In this document: positions 6,543-14,908 of the stretch, piece by piece
Layout: every line of letters begins with the position of its first letter
Numbering within the stretch: the stretch's first letter is position 1
Assembly: GCA_903881085.1 (NCBI GenBank)
Contig: CAIRSA010000124.1
Location: 1 to 39,311, forward strand
Direction of reading: 5' to 3'
Length of the DNA: 39,311 bases
Source: an uncultured Acidobacteriia bacterium
GTDB lineage: Bacteria > Acidobacteriota > Terriglobia > Bryobacterales > Bryobacteraceae
Notes under the pieces: model-generated
Databases searched by the model: none
Seen by the model: the letters and a program-made list of their open reading frames with translations, nothing else
Told to the model about the DNA's origin: nothing
Program-made: the position numbers and the translations under genes

Positions 6543-9509
6543 TTATTCACCTTTCCTGTTCAAAAATTGGGGACTGGTAACGATGGTTTCGACCAGCGTA
6601 TTTATTTTATAACGATTCGCGGCCAAACGGGATTTCATTTTGTCGAGCAGAATTTCGTCCGATAGCAACAGCTGGCGATTCAGTGCGTAGGTCAACATCT
6701 TGCGGGATAGATTGTCGACAAAATCTTTTTCGCGATGCTCATGAATGTAAGTTTGCACACCTTGGAAACCCTCGCCCTGGCCAGCGCCGCGCGGGAAGTC
6801 GGCCTTGGCGTCGATGGGCCGGCCAGCCAAATCCTTGCTGCGAGCTTCGCCCACCGGACCATAGTTTTCAAAGGCCAGGCCGAACGAATCGAAGCGGGCA
6901 TGGCATGACGCGCAGACCGCATTTTCACGGTGTTTGGCGAGCACTTCGCGCAACGGCCGCTCGGTCTTCGCTTCGTCCTGCGGCAGTTCTGGAACGTTCG
7001 GCGGAGGCGGCGGAATGGTTTCACCCAGCACGCGCCGCACTACCCAGTAGCCGCGCTTCACCGGCGATGTGCGAAGGCCGGGCGAACTCTGCGTAAGGAA
7101 CACGGACATGGGTAAAAGACCTCCGCGTCCGAATTGCGCCGCGTCGTCCACCTTCACCCATTCATCGGGCTTGGCTTTCATTTCCGGCATGCCGTAGTGC
7201 TTCGCAAGCACAGGATTGACGAAGGTGTACTTGCCGTAGAGCAGATCGAACACCGAACCGTTGCTGCGCAGCAGTTCTTCAATGAAGCGCATGGGCTCTT
7301 CGAACATCGCCTGGCGCAACTCATTGGTGAACATGGGGAAGCGCATGCGATCGACGGAGTTGAACTGATCGAAGTGGCGGAAGTCGAGCCAGTTGCCGGC
7401 GAATTCCGTAGCGAAGCCGCGCGCTCTGTCGTCGCGCAACATGCGGCGGGTTTGAGCAGTGATCACGGCGGGGTTCTGCAGGTCGCCAGCGGCGGCGTGA
7501 TTGATCAGTTCCTGATCAGGCATGCTCGACCACAGGAAGTAGCTGAGGCGACTGGCCAGCGCAGTGCCCGACAGCGGGCGAGCCACGGCGGCTTTCGCAG
7601 GCGTGCCATCGACAAGATCGATGCGGTAGCAGAAATCGGGGGCCATCAAAATGCTGACGACGGAATCGCGAACGGCGTCTTCATGCGTGAGCGCATTCTT
7701 CTCACGCAGGTTGTGATAGTAGGCGATCATGCCATCGCGCTCCACTTTGGTAAGCGGACGGCGATAGGCGCGTGCGGCGAACTTGAGCAGCGCTTCGAGT
7801 TGTTTCGTTTCGGCGGTGGCGCGAATCGCTTCCACATGGCGCAGCGTCGTGTTCACGCGGGCGAAGTGATCTTTAATCGCAGAGACCGCAATCGGATTGT
7901 CGCTGGTGGTCGCTCTTGCAATGTACTCATCGCGCAAGCCAAAGATGACGGTCGGATCGGTGACAGCACGGTCAGTTGGGCGCACGGTGCCCGACTCGCG
8001 TCCCAGGCCGCGCACTTCGCCACTCTGATTGAAGAAGTATTGAACGTAGGTGCGCGTGGTGAAGTCAGAGATGAAATCGAACTCCTCCCACATCCGGTCG
8101 AGTTCCTTCTTGCCCTTCTCATCGAGAATGAGTTCGATGAGCGGCGTGTCATCTCGGAAGTACCCCATCACATTGTGGAATCCGGCGCTAAGTAGACGGC
8201 CCTTGTCCTGCGAATCATCGGGGAAAAAGCGACCGCGCTCCTTAATGAAAAAGACATCGGGGAACACGTTGCTGAAGCGTGCGAAGGCCTTTTCGTAGGC
8301 CTCGCGCTGGCCTTTCGGGACAACCAGATCTTTGTCGCCGAAGCGGGCTTTGGCAGCCAGTGCGGCCCACCGCACGGCCGATTCCTGGCCCAGCCCCGGG
8401 AAGCGTCCGGCGTTTGGAACGGGCGGCTCCGTATCGCCTTCGTTGAGCAAAACTGTTCTATCGAAGTCGCGCCGATGCGATGCATATTCTCGCAGTTTCC
8501 AATTCATCAGCGGCTGCGACGTTGGGCTTAACCCGGTCACCTTCGGAGCCGTGAATTGCATCGCAGTATGAGCGCGCAAGCGAGCAACAAAATCACGCAT
8601 CTCAATGCATTTCACGCGCAGGGCTTCGTCCTGTTTGTCAGGCAGCGCCTTCCACATCCCCTGCAGTTTGGCAATCGGGCCGACGGCGTCTTTGGGTTCT
8701 TCGAGAATGGCCCATACCAGGGGCAGATATTTCGGACTGATCTTGGCTTCGGCGGCAGCGGCTCCGAGTGTCAGCCCAGGCTTGCCAAGCGCGATGCGAT
8801 GTTTGTAGCGCCACGCGGCCACGAAGTAATCGGCATAGTCCGTGGGCTGGCTGAGATAGAAATTCACGATGCGGAGGATGGCGTATTTTTCGCGATCGGT
8901 TTCCACCAGCATCGGAGTCGGCGAGAAGTTGAAGCCATCGGGCGTAAGCACCATGTGGTCACCCACTTCGCGCGCCGCCTGCAAGTATTTGTTCAGTAGC
9001 GCAGGCGACATGGTAAGCGATTCGCCGGTGTTATCGAAGCCAGCCTGGTTGGCGGGGTCAACGGGAAATTCGCGCGTAGGGCGGATGTCGACGCCGGTCA
9101 AATCGCGGATGGTGTAGTTGTATTCAGAGTTGCTCAAGCGGCGCACCAGCACGCTGCCGGGGTCGCCGGCGTGGCGTCGAGCTTCGTCCATGCGTGCGGC
9201 CTGGATCCACGCGATCACCTGCTTGCGCAACTCGTCCGGGGGCTGAGCCATCGGCTTGGGCGGCATCTCTTTGGCTTCCAAACGCTCCAGCACCAGCGCC
9301 CAGCGTTGATGATCGTTCACCACACTGTCAGTAGTCGTATAGGGCTTCAAATCAAGCTGCGACGCGGGCGAAGCACCGCTATGGCAGCCGATACAGTTCT
9401 TGTTCAGAAACGGGCGAATGGTCTGCTGGAACTGCTTTTCCAGCGCGGGATTGGCCGCCTGAACGATTGAACAGAGAAGTAGCGCTGTGGGAAAAATGCG
9501 AAAATACAT
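6543..9509 (-). CDS. Exported DUF1592-type multidomain cytochrome protein
   Basis: I start this 988-residue protein at ATG 9509 because it gives a clean signal peptide (MYFRIFPTALLLCSIVQAA); the frame is open further upstream to 9611, but those residues look non-native. Domains in order: a cytochrome c-like segment with CIGCHSG about 50 residues in, DUF1587 (RRLSNSEYNYTIRDLTG), DUF1595 (ARAYRRPLTKVE), DUF1592 (LASRLSYFLWSSMPD), DUF1588 with a second CXXCH (CASCHARFDSFGLAFENYG), and DUF1585 at the C-terminus. This is the full PSCyt-type architecture. Function is unknown; the haem motifs suggest periplasmic electron transfer. It forms an operon with the DUF1552 gene one base downstream. No Shine-Dalgarno is seen before the start. 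Confidence 0.93.
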   Translation of the reverse strand: MYFRIFPTALLLCSIVQAANPALEKQFQQTIRPFLNKNCIGCHSGASPASQLDLKPYTTTDSVVNDHQRWALVLERLEAKEMPPKPMAQPPDELRKQVIAWIQAARMDEARRHAGDPGSVLVRRLSNSEYNYTIRDLTGVDIRPTREFPVDPANQAGFDNTGESLTMSPALLNKYLQAAREVGDHMVLTPDGFNFSPTPMLVETDREKYAILRIVNFYLSQPTDYADYFVAAWRYKHRIALGKPGLTLGAAAAEAKISPKYLPLVWAILEEPKDAVGPIAKLQGMWKALPDKQDEALRVKCIEMRDFVARLRAHTAMQFTAPKVTGLSPTSQPLMNWKLREYASHRRDFDRTVLLNEGDTEPPVPNAGRFPGLGQESAVRWAALAAKARFGDKDLVVPKGQREAYEKAFARFSNVFPDVFFIKERGRFFPDDSQDKGRLLSAGFHNVMGYFRDDTPLIELILDEKGKKELDRMWEEFDFISDFTTRTYVQYFFNQSGEVRGLGRESGTVRPTDRAVTDPTVIFGLRDEYIARATTSDNPIAVSAIKDHFARVNTTLRHVEAIRATAETKQLEALLKFAARAYRRPLTKVERDGMIAYYHNLREKNALTHEDAVRDSVVSILMAPDFCYRIDLVDGTPAKAAVARPLSGTALASRLSYFLWSSMPDQELINHAAAGDLQNPAVITAQTRRMLRDDRARGFATEFAGNWLDFRHFDQFNSVDRMRFPMFTNELRQAMFEEPMRFIEELLRSNGSVFDLLYGKYTFVNPVLAKHYGMPEMKAKPDEWVKVDDAAQFGRGGLLPMSVFLTQSSPGLRTSPVKRGYWVVRRVLGETIPPPPPNVPELPQDEAKTERPLREVLAKHRENAVCASCHARFDSFGLAFENYGPVGEARSKDLAGRPIDAKADFPRGAGQGEGFQGVQTYIHEHREKDFVDNLSRKMLTYALNRQLLLSDEILLDKMKSRLAANRYKINTLVETIVTSPQFLNRKGE

Positions 9510-9518
9510 CAGGTAAAC

Positions 9519-9547
9519 ATCATATAAGGGCGCGGGCGCTGGGACAA
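9519..9547 (-). promoter_or_regulatory. Candidate sigma-70-type promoter for the DUF1592 operon
   Basis: Reading the minus strand, TTGTCC (9547-9542) and TATGAT (9524-9519) are separated by exactly 17 bases. The predicted transcription start, about 9512, is only two or three bases from the ATG at 9509, which would make the mRNA nearly leaderless and explains the missing ribosome-binding site. A short inverted repeat (AGGTT-ACG-AACCT) further upstream could bind a regulator shared with the divergent plus-strand operon. Confidence 0.45.
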
Positions 9548-9621
9548 GTGCGAAGAGGTTACGAACCTTCAAAATGCTGAAATATTTATTGCCGGAAAGG
9601 GCCGACAACACAATTCGTGGA

Positions 9622-10029
9622 ATGAAATTGCCGTTCTACGTATTCACTCTGATCACAGCCATCAGTTGTGTGCGAAGCTGCATCCACCTGCTGGCGCCCG
9701 ATGGCGGCGCGGGCAGCATCGCGGGAATGGATCTTTCGGTGCAGGGCGCGGACGGTATTGTGTTCGCCTTCGCGTTGTGGGGCGGTTCGCAATTGGTATA
9801 TGCGCTGATTCAACTGGTTGTGGTGCTGCGATACCGGGCATTGGTGCCGTTCATGTACGTGATGCTGATAGTGGAAACTTCGCTGCGCATCCTAACGGGC
9901 CACACAAAGCCCGTCGCGTTTTCGCACACACCTCCAGGGGCGATTCAGAACTATCTGTACCTGCCGCTGGCCGCAGCAATGCTTGGGCTCTCCGTGTGGT
10001 CTCAATGGCGCGAGGACCAGCACGGATGA
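9622..10029 (+). CDS. Small membrane protein, unknown function
   Basis: From ATG 9622 this is a 135-residue protein with about four hydrophobic segments: near residues 3-20, 42-66, 70-88 and 108-125. The upstream in-frame start at 9574 would add 16 non-hydrophobic residues. I recognise no family motif. The stop overlaps the ATG of the HXXEE gene by four bases (ATGA), so the two are translationally coupled and probably form an envelope operon with the DUF2147 gene. The operon is divergent from the DUF1592 operon, sharing a short intergenic region. An inner-membrane location is inferred from hydrophobicity. Confidence 0.75.
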   Translation: MKLPFYVFTLITAISCVRSCIHLLAPDGGAGSIAGMDLSVQGADGIVFAFALWGGSQLVYALIQLVVVLRYRALVPFMYVMLIVETSLRILTGHTKPVAFSHTPPGAIQNYLYLPLAAAMLGLSVWSQWREDQHG

Positions 10030-10568
10030 TTTCGCGATTGATCAACAACTGGGTGTATGGCGGCACACTGGCAGGGGTGCTGCTGTTGGCGATGACGCCC
10101 TTGCTAACGGCCGGCTGGCCGCCCGATTTGATACTCACATTTCTGGCGCTGCCGTTGTACATGCTGCATCAGTGGGAAGAACACGATGACGACCGATTCC
10201 GGCGGTTTGTAAACCGCATGCTCGGCTCTGAAGCCTTGTCGCCGGCCGCGGTGTTTGTGATCAATGTTCCTGGGGTCTGGGGCGTGATCGCAGCTGCATT
10301 GTATCTGGCCTGGAACTACAACTCGGGCTATGCTTTCATTGCTGTGTATCTGGTGCTGGTAAATGGCGTTGTGCATGCGCTGGGAGCAGTGGCGAAGCGG
10401 GAATACAATCCCGGACTGGTGACCGCCGTGCTGCTGTTTCTGCCTTTCAGCGCCGTGTGTTTGTGGATGATGCGAGCAGCGACGGCGTATCACGCCATTG
10501 GGCTTGGATCGGCTTTGGCGATCCATATTGCGATTGTGGTTTATGCAAATTGGGGGAGAGCGAAATGA
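10026..10568 (+). CDS. HXXEE-family membrane protein
   Basis: ATG 10026 overlaps the preceding stop and gives a 180-residue membrane protein; the frame is open further upstream, but that would overlap the upstream membrane-protein gene. It carries HQWEE at residues 48-52, the HXXEE signature, and a second conserved stretch NGVVHALGAVAKREYNPGL, with Asn and His placed as in the family. Five or so hydrophobic helices flank these motifs. HXXEE proteins are multi-pass membrane proteins whose conserved His and Glu residues could bind metal; no activity is known. It sits between a small membrane protein and a DUF2147 protein with four-base overlaps on both sides, which argues for a shared function in the envelope. 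Confidence 0.85.
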   Translation: MISRLINNWVYGGTLAGVLLLAMTPLLTAGWPPDLILTFLALPLYMLHQWEEHDDDRFRRFVNRMLGSEALSPAAVFVINVPGVWGVIAAALYLAWNYNSGYAFIAVYLVLVNGVVHALGAVAKREYNPGLVTAVLLFLPFSAVCLWMMRAATAYHAIGLGSALAIHIAIVVYANWGRAK

Positions 10569-10960
10569 ACTTCATATTGTTTTTGGCCGCTGTGGCGGCC
10601 TACGGACAGACGCCGGCCGAACGCATCGTGGGCACTTGGGTCACGCCGAATGGCGGATCGAAGATTGAGGTGGTGAAGTGCGGCGCGGCGTATTGCGGCT
10701 CGATCAAGTGGATGAAGACGCCGAAGAACGATGCGAACAATCCCGATGCCGGCTTGCGTAAGCGCTCACTGGTGGGCGTCCAAATCCTGACCGGCTTCAC
10801 CTATGCAGGCAATGACACCTGGAGCGGCGGAACGCTGTACGGACCGGAACGCGGCAAGGAGGTTTCTCCGAAGTTGGTGCTATCGGCTCCCGCCACCTTG
10901 GACGTAAAAGTCTCAGTGGGGATGGTGAAGAAAACCGTTATCTGGTCGCGGGAGAAGTAA
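10565..10960 (+). CDS. Secreted DUF2147 protein
   Basis: This 131-residue protein has a short signal peptide (MNFILFLAAVAAYGQ) followed by a single DUF2147 domain: ERIVGTWVTPNGGSKIEVVK, then CGAAYCGSIKWMK and GLYGPERGKE-like turns typical of this lipocalin-like beta fold. The two cysteines near residues 39 and 44 may form a disulfide after export. The ATG overlaps the HXXEE stop by four bases. DUF2147 proteins are periplasmic and have no assigned reaction. The 3' end overlaps the 3' end of the convergent redoxin gene by 23 bases, so neither gene has room for a private terminator. Confidence 0.88.
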   Translation: MNFILFLAAVAAYGQTPAERIVGTWVTPNGGSKIEVVKCGAAYCGSIKWMKTPKNDANNPDAGLRKRSLVGVQILTGFTYAGNDTWSGGTLYGPERGKEVSPKLVLSAPATLDVKVSVGMVKKTVIWSREK

Positions 10961-11495
10961 GCCCCAGCGCGGCGAAGTCGGCGATGTAACAGCCCAGCGC
11001 TTTCGTAATTGGATTGGGTACTGGCTTCCCGTCAACGATGGCATCCAGTGCATCTCGCAGATCGGCATGCTGCACCGGCCGCCGCGGCTGCCCAAGCGCG
11101 GCGATGGAATCGTCAATGCGGCCGCGATAGACAACTTTGCCAGAACGATTCACGACGGCCGATTCGGGTGTGATCGTCACGCCGGTTGCCTTCACCAAAT
11201 CATGGCGGCGGTCGACGATCTTCGGATACTCGCCATGCCCGTATTCGGCTGCGTGCTTGCTGGCTGCTTCATCCGTTAACTGTGGATCGACGTAGACCAA
11301 CGAACATCCGATGTCCTTCGACTTGTAGTCTGCGCAAATGCGTGCCATCTCATGCGCAAACGAGTTCGATATGGGGCATTCGTTGGTGACGAAGAACAGT
11401 ACATTGGCTTTCTCCACGCGCGGACGCAGCGGCGTGCGATCCACGCCGCTTACGTCGCGAATGAACAACAACAAAGTCAATACGGCCAGATGCAT
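10938..11495 (-). CDS. Secreted redoxin-like protein (single CPIS cysteine)
   Basis: This 185-residue protein has a hydrophobic leader (MHLAVLTLLLFI) and a thioredoxin/peroxiredoxin-like fold. The peroxidatic-type cysteine is C40 in NECPISNSF, with no CXXC partner. A second cysteine lies in ALGCYIADF near the C-terminus, matching the GC-I element of redoxins that in other Acidobacteria and Planctomycetes are fused to a cytochrome c/monooxygenase protein. Here the partner is a separate gene: its TAA overlaps this ATG by one base (TAATG). Likely role: thiol redox chemistry in the periplasm together with that protein. Start chosen for the signal peptide and the coupling; the frame is open upstream. 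Confidence 0.8.
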   Translation of the reverse strand: MHLAVLTLLLFIRDVSGVDRTPLRPRVEKANVLFFVTNECPISNSFAHEMARICADYKSKDIGCSLVYVDPQLTDEAASKHAAEYGHGEYPKIVDRRHDLVKATGVTITPESAVVNRSGKVVYRGRIDDSIAALGQPRRPVQHADLRDALDAIVDGKPVPNPITKALGCYIADFAALGLTSPATR

Positions 11496-12862
11496 TAATT
11501 GGTCCCGCCAGCGAGTTCGCGAATCTTGAGCATGAGGCCCGGATCTTTCATCAGCCGCTCGCCTGCGATACCCGCCGTGTGTTTGCGATAAGTCTGCTGC
11601 AGCGTACGGAAATCGGATTCCACCGCCGGATACACCTGCAAGGTGACCGCACCCATCTCGTCTTTCGTCTGCTCGCCCCACTTCACCGGAATCGCAGGCC
11701 GCGAAGGATTCTTCGGATTATGTTCGGAGTTATCCCAACTTACCTGGCCGTATAACTTAGTACCCTTGGGCAGGAACACCGGACCATCGAAGAAATAACG
11801 ATCCTGCCAGGCAAAGTCCCAGTTTTTAATATCGAGCAGAGTCTTCACTATGCCATCTGGCAGCGTGGCGGTCATCAACATGGTCTTGCCGATGTAGTGG
11901 GCATGCGCGCCTACGCTGATTGCCTGCACGTCGACCGGCAGTACGAACGAATCTTCGACCTTGAAATCGCGCTGTTCCGGCTTGATATCGAGCCCGGAGA
12001 ACAAGCCGAAGCTGACGGGCAACTGCACGCCGGTCAGCGTGTGTTCCGGCGTCTTCTTTGCAAAGTAGAGGCCGATGGTGGATTGCTCGGTCTCCTCTTT
12101 GCCAATGGGATGGAAGTGATATTGAAACAGCAGGTCAGTGCCCTTGGGAAGTTTCAGGCCCAGCCCTTCGGGCAGCAGGTGCGGCTGAGCCCCCACCGCC
12201 ACTCCGCCCAGCGGCGTCAGGCCGCGCGTAAACTTCATCCCGGCAGTGCGCGACTTGGAGGCCTCCTGTTCGGCTTCAATCTTCTTCGCCGATTCCGTGG
12301 CGTCAGCATAATACAGAACGTGGTGCACCACTTTACGCGATGACGGCCGCAATTCAATCGCCTGAACATACTTGTCCTCTGGCAAATTCAGCGGAATGCG
12401 CAGATAACGATAAATGTCAGCGCCTTCAGCCGGAACAGTAAAGCCCTTCTCCATTTTCAAAACCAGATCAGGCTTGCCAAGCTGCCAGCCTTCGGGGAAC
12501 TTGGGCAGCGCGGGGGTCTTCGCCGGGTCACCCTTCAGCATGCCGCCCTTGACCCACGCCTGAAGTGTTTTCAACTCGACGTCAGTCAGGCGGCGAGAGT
12601 CCTTATACGAGTACGACGCAGGCTCAGCCTGCCATGGCGGCATAATGCGCGATGCAGTGACGGCGGCGATCAACCGGCCGTGCTTAACTGCGTCTTCAAA
12701 ATTCATCAGCGCAAACGGGGCGGCTTCACCCGGTCGATGGCAACCTGTGCAACGGTTGAAGAGGATGGGCGCGACGTGTTCACTGAAGGTGACCTGATCG
12801 GCCGCCGGAAACGCCGCAGCCACGGAGATGGCGGCCAGAAAAACTGATTTCATAGTTGTCAT
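11495..12862 (-). CDS. Cytochrome c / copper monooxygenase-like exported protein
   Basis: This 455-residue protein has a signal peptide (residues 1-21), a cytochrome c motif CTGCHRPGE at 38-46 with a likely axial methionine in RIMPPW near 74, and a C-terminal region resembling copper type II ascorbate-dependent monooxygenases. Candidate copper ligands are HH at 180-181, HFH at 249-251 and HAH at 320-322. Family members hydroxylate peptides or dopamine in animals; bacterial substrates are unknown. AAGGG seven bases before ATG 12862 supports that start. It is the first gene of a two-gene operon with the redoxin, in the reverse order of the usual fused version. Confidence 0.85.
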   Translation of the reverse strand: MTTMKSVFLAAISVAAAFPAADQVTFSEHVAPILFNRCTGCHRPGEAAPFALMNFEDAVKHGRLIAAVTASRIMPPWQAEPASYSYKDSRRLTDVELKTLQAWVKGGMLKGDPAKTPALPKFPEGWQLGKPDLVLKMEKGFTVPAEGADIYRYLRIPLNLPEDKYVQAIELRPSSRKVVHHVLYYADATESAKKIEAEQEASKSRTAGMKFTRGLTPLGGVAVGAQPHLLPEGLGLKLPKGTDLLFQYHFHPIGKEETEQSTIGLYFAKKTPEHTLTGVQLPVSFGLFSGLDIKPEQRDFKVEDSFVLPVDVQAISVGAHAHYIGKTMLMTATLPDGIVKTLLDIKNWDFAWQDRYFFDGPVFLPKGTKLYGQVSWDNSEHNPKNPSRPAIPVKWGEQTKDEMGAVTLQVYPAVESDFRTLQQTYRKHTAGIAGERLMKDPGLMLKIRELAGGTN

Positions 12863-12974
12863 CGCTAAACCCTTATAATGATTCTAAACGCATTGCCGCC
12901 TGCGAAGTTCCGCCAACTTGCGCAGTCCGGCAAATGTCATTAAACTGAAATCCCCACGAGCGACAATAGATAAA

Positions 12975-14453
12975 ATGCCGAAAACTTCCATTGCGATTCT
13001 ATCCCTGATCCTTGCCAGCCATGCGTTGCAAGCCGCGGACACATTTCTTGAAAAGCCCTATCTGCAGCTTGGCAACTCGCCCAAGCTCGCCGCCAAAGAG
13101 AGCCTGGTGCTGCTCTGGCACACCGAAAACACCCCAGCGGCATGGACCGTCGAAGTCAAAACGGCCAAGGACTCCAAGTGGCGTGCCATGGCCAAGCCAA
13201 CTTCTACGGTAGTCTCCGCCCCTGCGGGCAAGCCCGCCGTTGCAGGCAAGAACGGCGCAAAGAAAGACGCGCCTGCATCAGCAGCCATTGACGCCCACTT
13301 GGTGTATCGTGCCCACTTGACCGGCCTCGTACCAGGCGGCGATTTTCAGTACCGGGTGTTGAACGCCGGCAAGCCGGTGTTTGAGGCCTCGTCCCGTGCA
13401 CGCAAGTCCGCCACTCAGGCGCAGCGCTTCGTTCTGTTCGGAGACTGCGGCCAGAAGACGCCGGCCGAGAACGCCGTCGCCTATCAGGCGTATCTCGCCA
13501 AGCCCGATTTTATTTTCATCCCAGGCGACATTGTTTACACCTCCGGCCGCATCAGCGAATACCGCACGAACTTCTTCCCGCAATACAACGCCGATGAACC
13601 CTCGGCTGAAGTCGGCGCGCCACTGCTGCGCTCCGTTCCCTTCATCGCCGCACCCGGCAATCACGATACGGCGCTCCTTAACTATCAACGCTTCCCGGAC
13701 GCATTGGCATACTTCCTTTACTGGGACCAGCCGCTGAACGGACCCGACCTGCCGCCTACCGAAGGCGCAACGCACAGGCTCACTGGCAGCACCGAGGCTC
13801 AGCCAGGCTTCCTCGCCGCAGCCAAGCCGCGCTATCCGCGCATGGCCAACTACTCATTCGATTACGGCAACGCGCATTGGACCGTGCTCGATGCAAACAC
13901 CTACATGGACTGGAACACTCCGGCCTTGCGCGAATGGCTGCAAAAGGATCTGGCGTCGGCGCAATCGGCCACGTGGCGCTTTGTCGCCTTCCACCAGCCA
14001 GGCTTCAATTCATCGCACCATCACTTCGCTGAACAATATATGCGCCTGCTATCGCCAGTGTTTGAAGCGAACAAAGTGGATGTGGTTTTCGCAGGCCACG
14101 TGCACAACTATCAGCGCAGCTTCCCGATGACCTTCGTTCCCAAGCCGCAGGCCGACGGCAAAATGCAGAGCGCTAAGGGCGAAGTGGATGGCGATTGGAC
14201 GCTCGATAAGTCGTTCGGCGACGGCTCAACAGCGAAGCCGAAAGGCGTGATCTACATTGTAAGTGGCGCTGGCGGAGCAGGATTGTACGACCCGGAACAA
14301 CAGGCCGATCCGAAGAGCTGGCAGCCGTTTACCGATAAGTTCTTCTCAGAAGTGAACTCCATGAGCGTAGTGGATATCGATGGCAAGGTGTTCAAGCTGC
14401 GTCAAGTTTCTTCCACTGGCAAGGAATTGGATTCATTTAGGATTTCGAAGTAA
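12975..14453 (+). CDS. Purple acid phosphatase-like metallophosphoesterase
   Basis: From ATG 12975 this is a 492-residue secreted enzyme with a signal peptide (1-20), an N-terminal fibronectin-like domain (about 25-140) and a calcineurin-like metallophosphoesterase domain (about 150-420). The dinuclear metal-site motifs are all present: GDCG at 156-159, GDIVY at 184-188, GNHD at 228-231, a HQPGF histidine, and GHVHNYQR. These match purple acid phosphatases, which hydrolyse phosphomonoesters or phosphodiesters outside the cytoplasm. A low-complexity Ala/Lys/Gly insert near 82-105 interrupts the first domain. It is divergent from the monooxygenase operon and likely helps release phosphate from organic sources. 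Confidence 0.92.
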   Translation: MPKTSIAILSLILASHALQAADTFLEKPYLQLGNSPKLAAKESLVLLWHTENTPAAWTVEVKTAKDSKWRAMAKPTSTVVSAPAGKPAVAGKNGAKKDAPASAAIDAHLVYRAHLTGLVPGGDFQYRVLNAGKPVFEASSRARKSATQAQRFVLFGDCGQKTPAENAVAYQAYLAKPDFIFIPGDIVYTSGRISEYRTNFFPQYNADEPSAEVGAPLLRSVPFIAAPGNHDTALLNYQRFPDALAYFLYWDQPLNGPDLPPTEGATHRLTGSTEAQPGFLAAAKPRYPRMANYSFDYGNAHWTVLDANTYMDWNTPALREWLQKDLASAQSATWRFVAFHQPGFNSSHHHFAEQYMRLLSPVFEANKVDVVFAGHVHNYQRSFPMTFVPKPQADGKMQSAKGEVDGDWTLDKSFGDGSTAKPKGVIYIVSGAGGAGLYDPEQQADPKSWQPFTDKFFSEVNSMSVVDIDGKVFKLRQVSSTGKELDSFRISK

Positions 14454-14511
14454 TCTGCCGAAGTCTGAATTCAGATGATCCGGCGATGGCTACGATAGTA
14501 AACTTGTCTAG

Positions 14512-14862
14512 TTGACGGCGAATGTTGACCTTGGGAAGCACTATCTTCAAGGAGACGGCGTCGAGCAGAATTTTGAAGAGGCGTTTCGCTGTTTCCATGC
14601 TGCAGTGGCAACACAGTCGGCCGAGGCGATGTTCCAGATCGGAGCCTGCTACCAAAACGGCTCAGGAGAGGAAAAGGACTTTGGAAAAGCTGCCGAACGG
14701 TATCGCAAAGCCGCCATGGTTGGCAGTTGGAGCGCCCTGCTGAATCTCGCACACCTCTGCGAGACTGGCTTCGGTCTAAAGAAGAAGTACCCGCTGGCCG
14801 CCGCCGCGTTCCGTAGGAAGATCGCGGCGGCAGGCTACGTGGAGGTTAAGCCCAGGAAGTAG
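14512..14862 (+). CDS. Sel1-repeat protein
   Basis: This 116-residue protein consists of about three Sel1-like (TPR-related) repeats: LGKHYLQGDGVEQNFEEAFR, then MFQIGACYQNGSGEEKDFGK, then LLNLAHLCETGFGLKKKYPL. Such repeats make alpha-solenoid surfaces for protein binding. The start is uncertain: TTG 14512 is the first candidate in frame, there is no clear ribosome-binding site, and a nearby ATG at 14486 is out of frame and soon stops. No signal peptide is visible, so it is either cytoplasmic or has lost its N-terminus. It stands alone between a phosphatase and a convergent multicopper oxidase. Confidence 0.65.
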   Translation: MTANVDLGKHYLQGDGVEQNFEEAFRCFHAAVATQSAEAMFQIGACYQNGSGEEKDFGKAAERYRKAAMVGSWSALLNLAHLCETGFGLKKKYPLAAAAFRRKIAAAGYVEVKPRK

Positions 14863-14908
14863 TGCAATGGCTGCGGCTTGACCCTCGGCTTTCTGAACGA
14901 AGGTTTGT

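Noticed and set aside
7134..8195. 353-codon open frame on the plus strand
   Set aside because: It is antisense to the well-supported DUF1592 protein and its translation is His/Arg/Val-rich with no domain; a shadow of GC-rich coding DNA.
12902..12923. Inverted repeat between the monooxygenase and phosphatase genes
   Set aside because: Only AAGTT/AACTT pair cleanly; too short to separate from chance.
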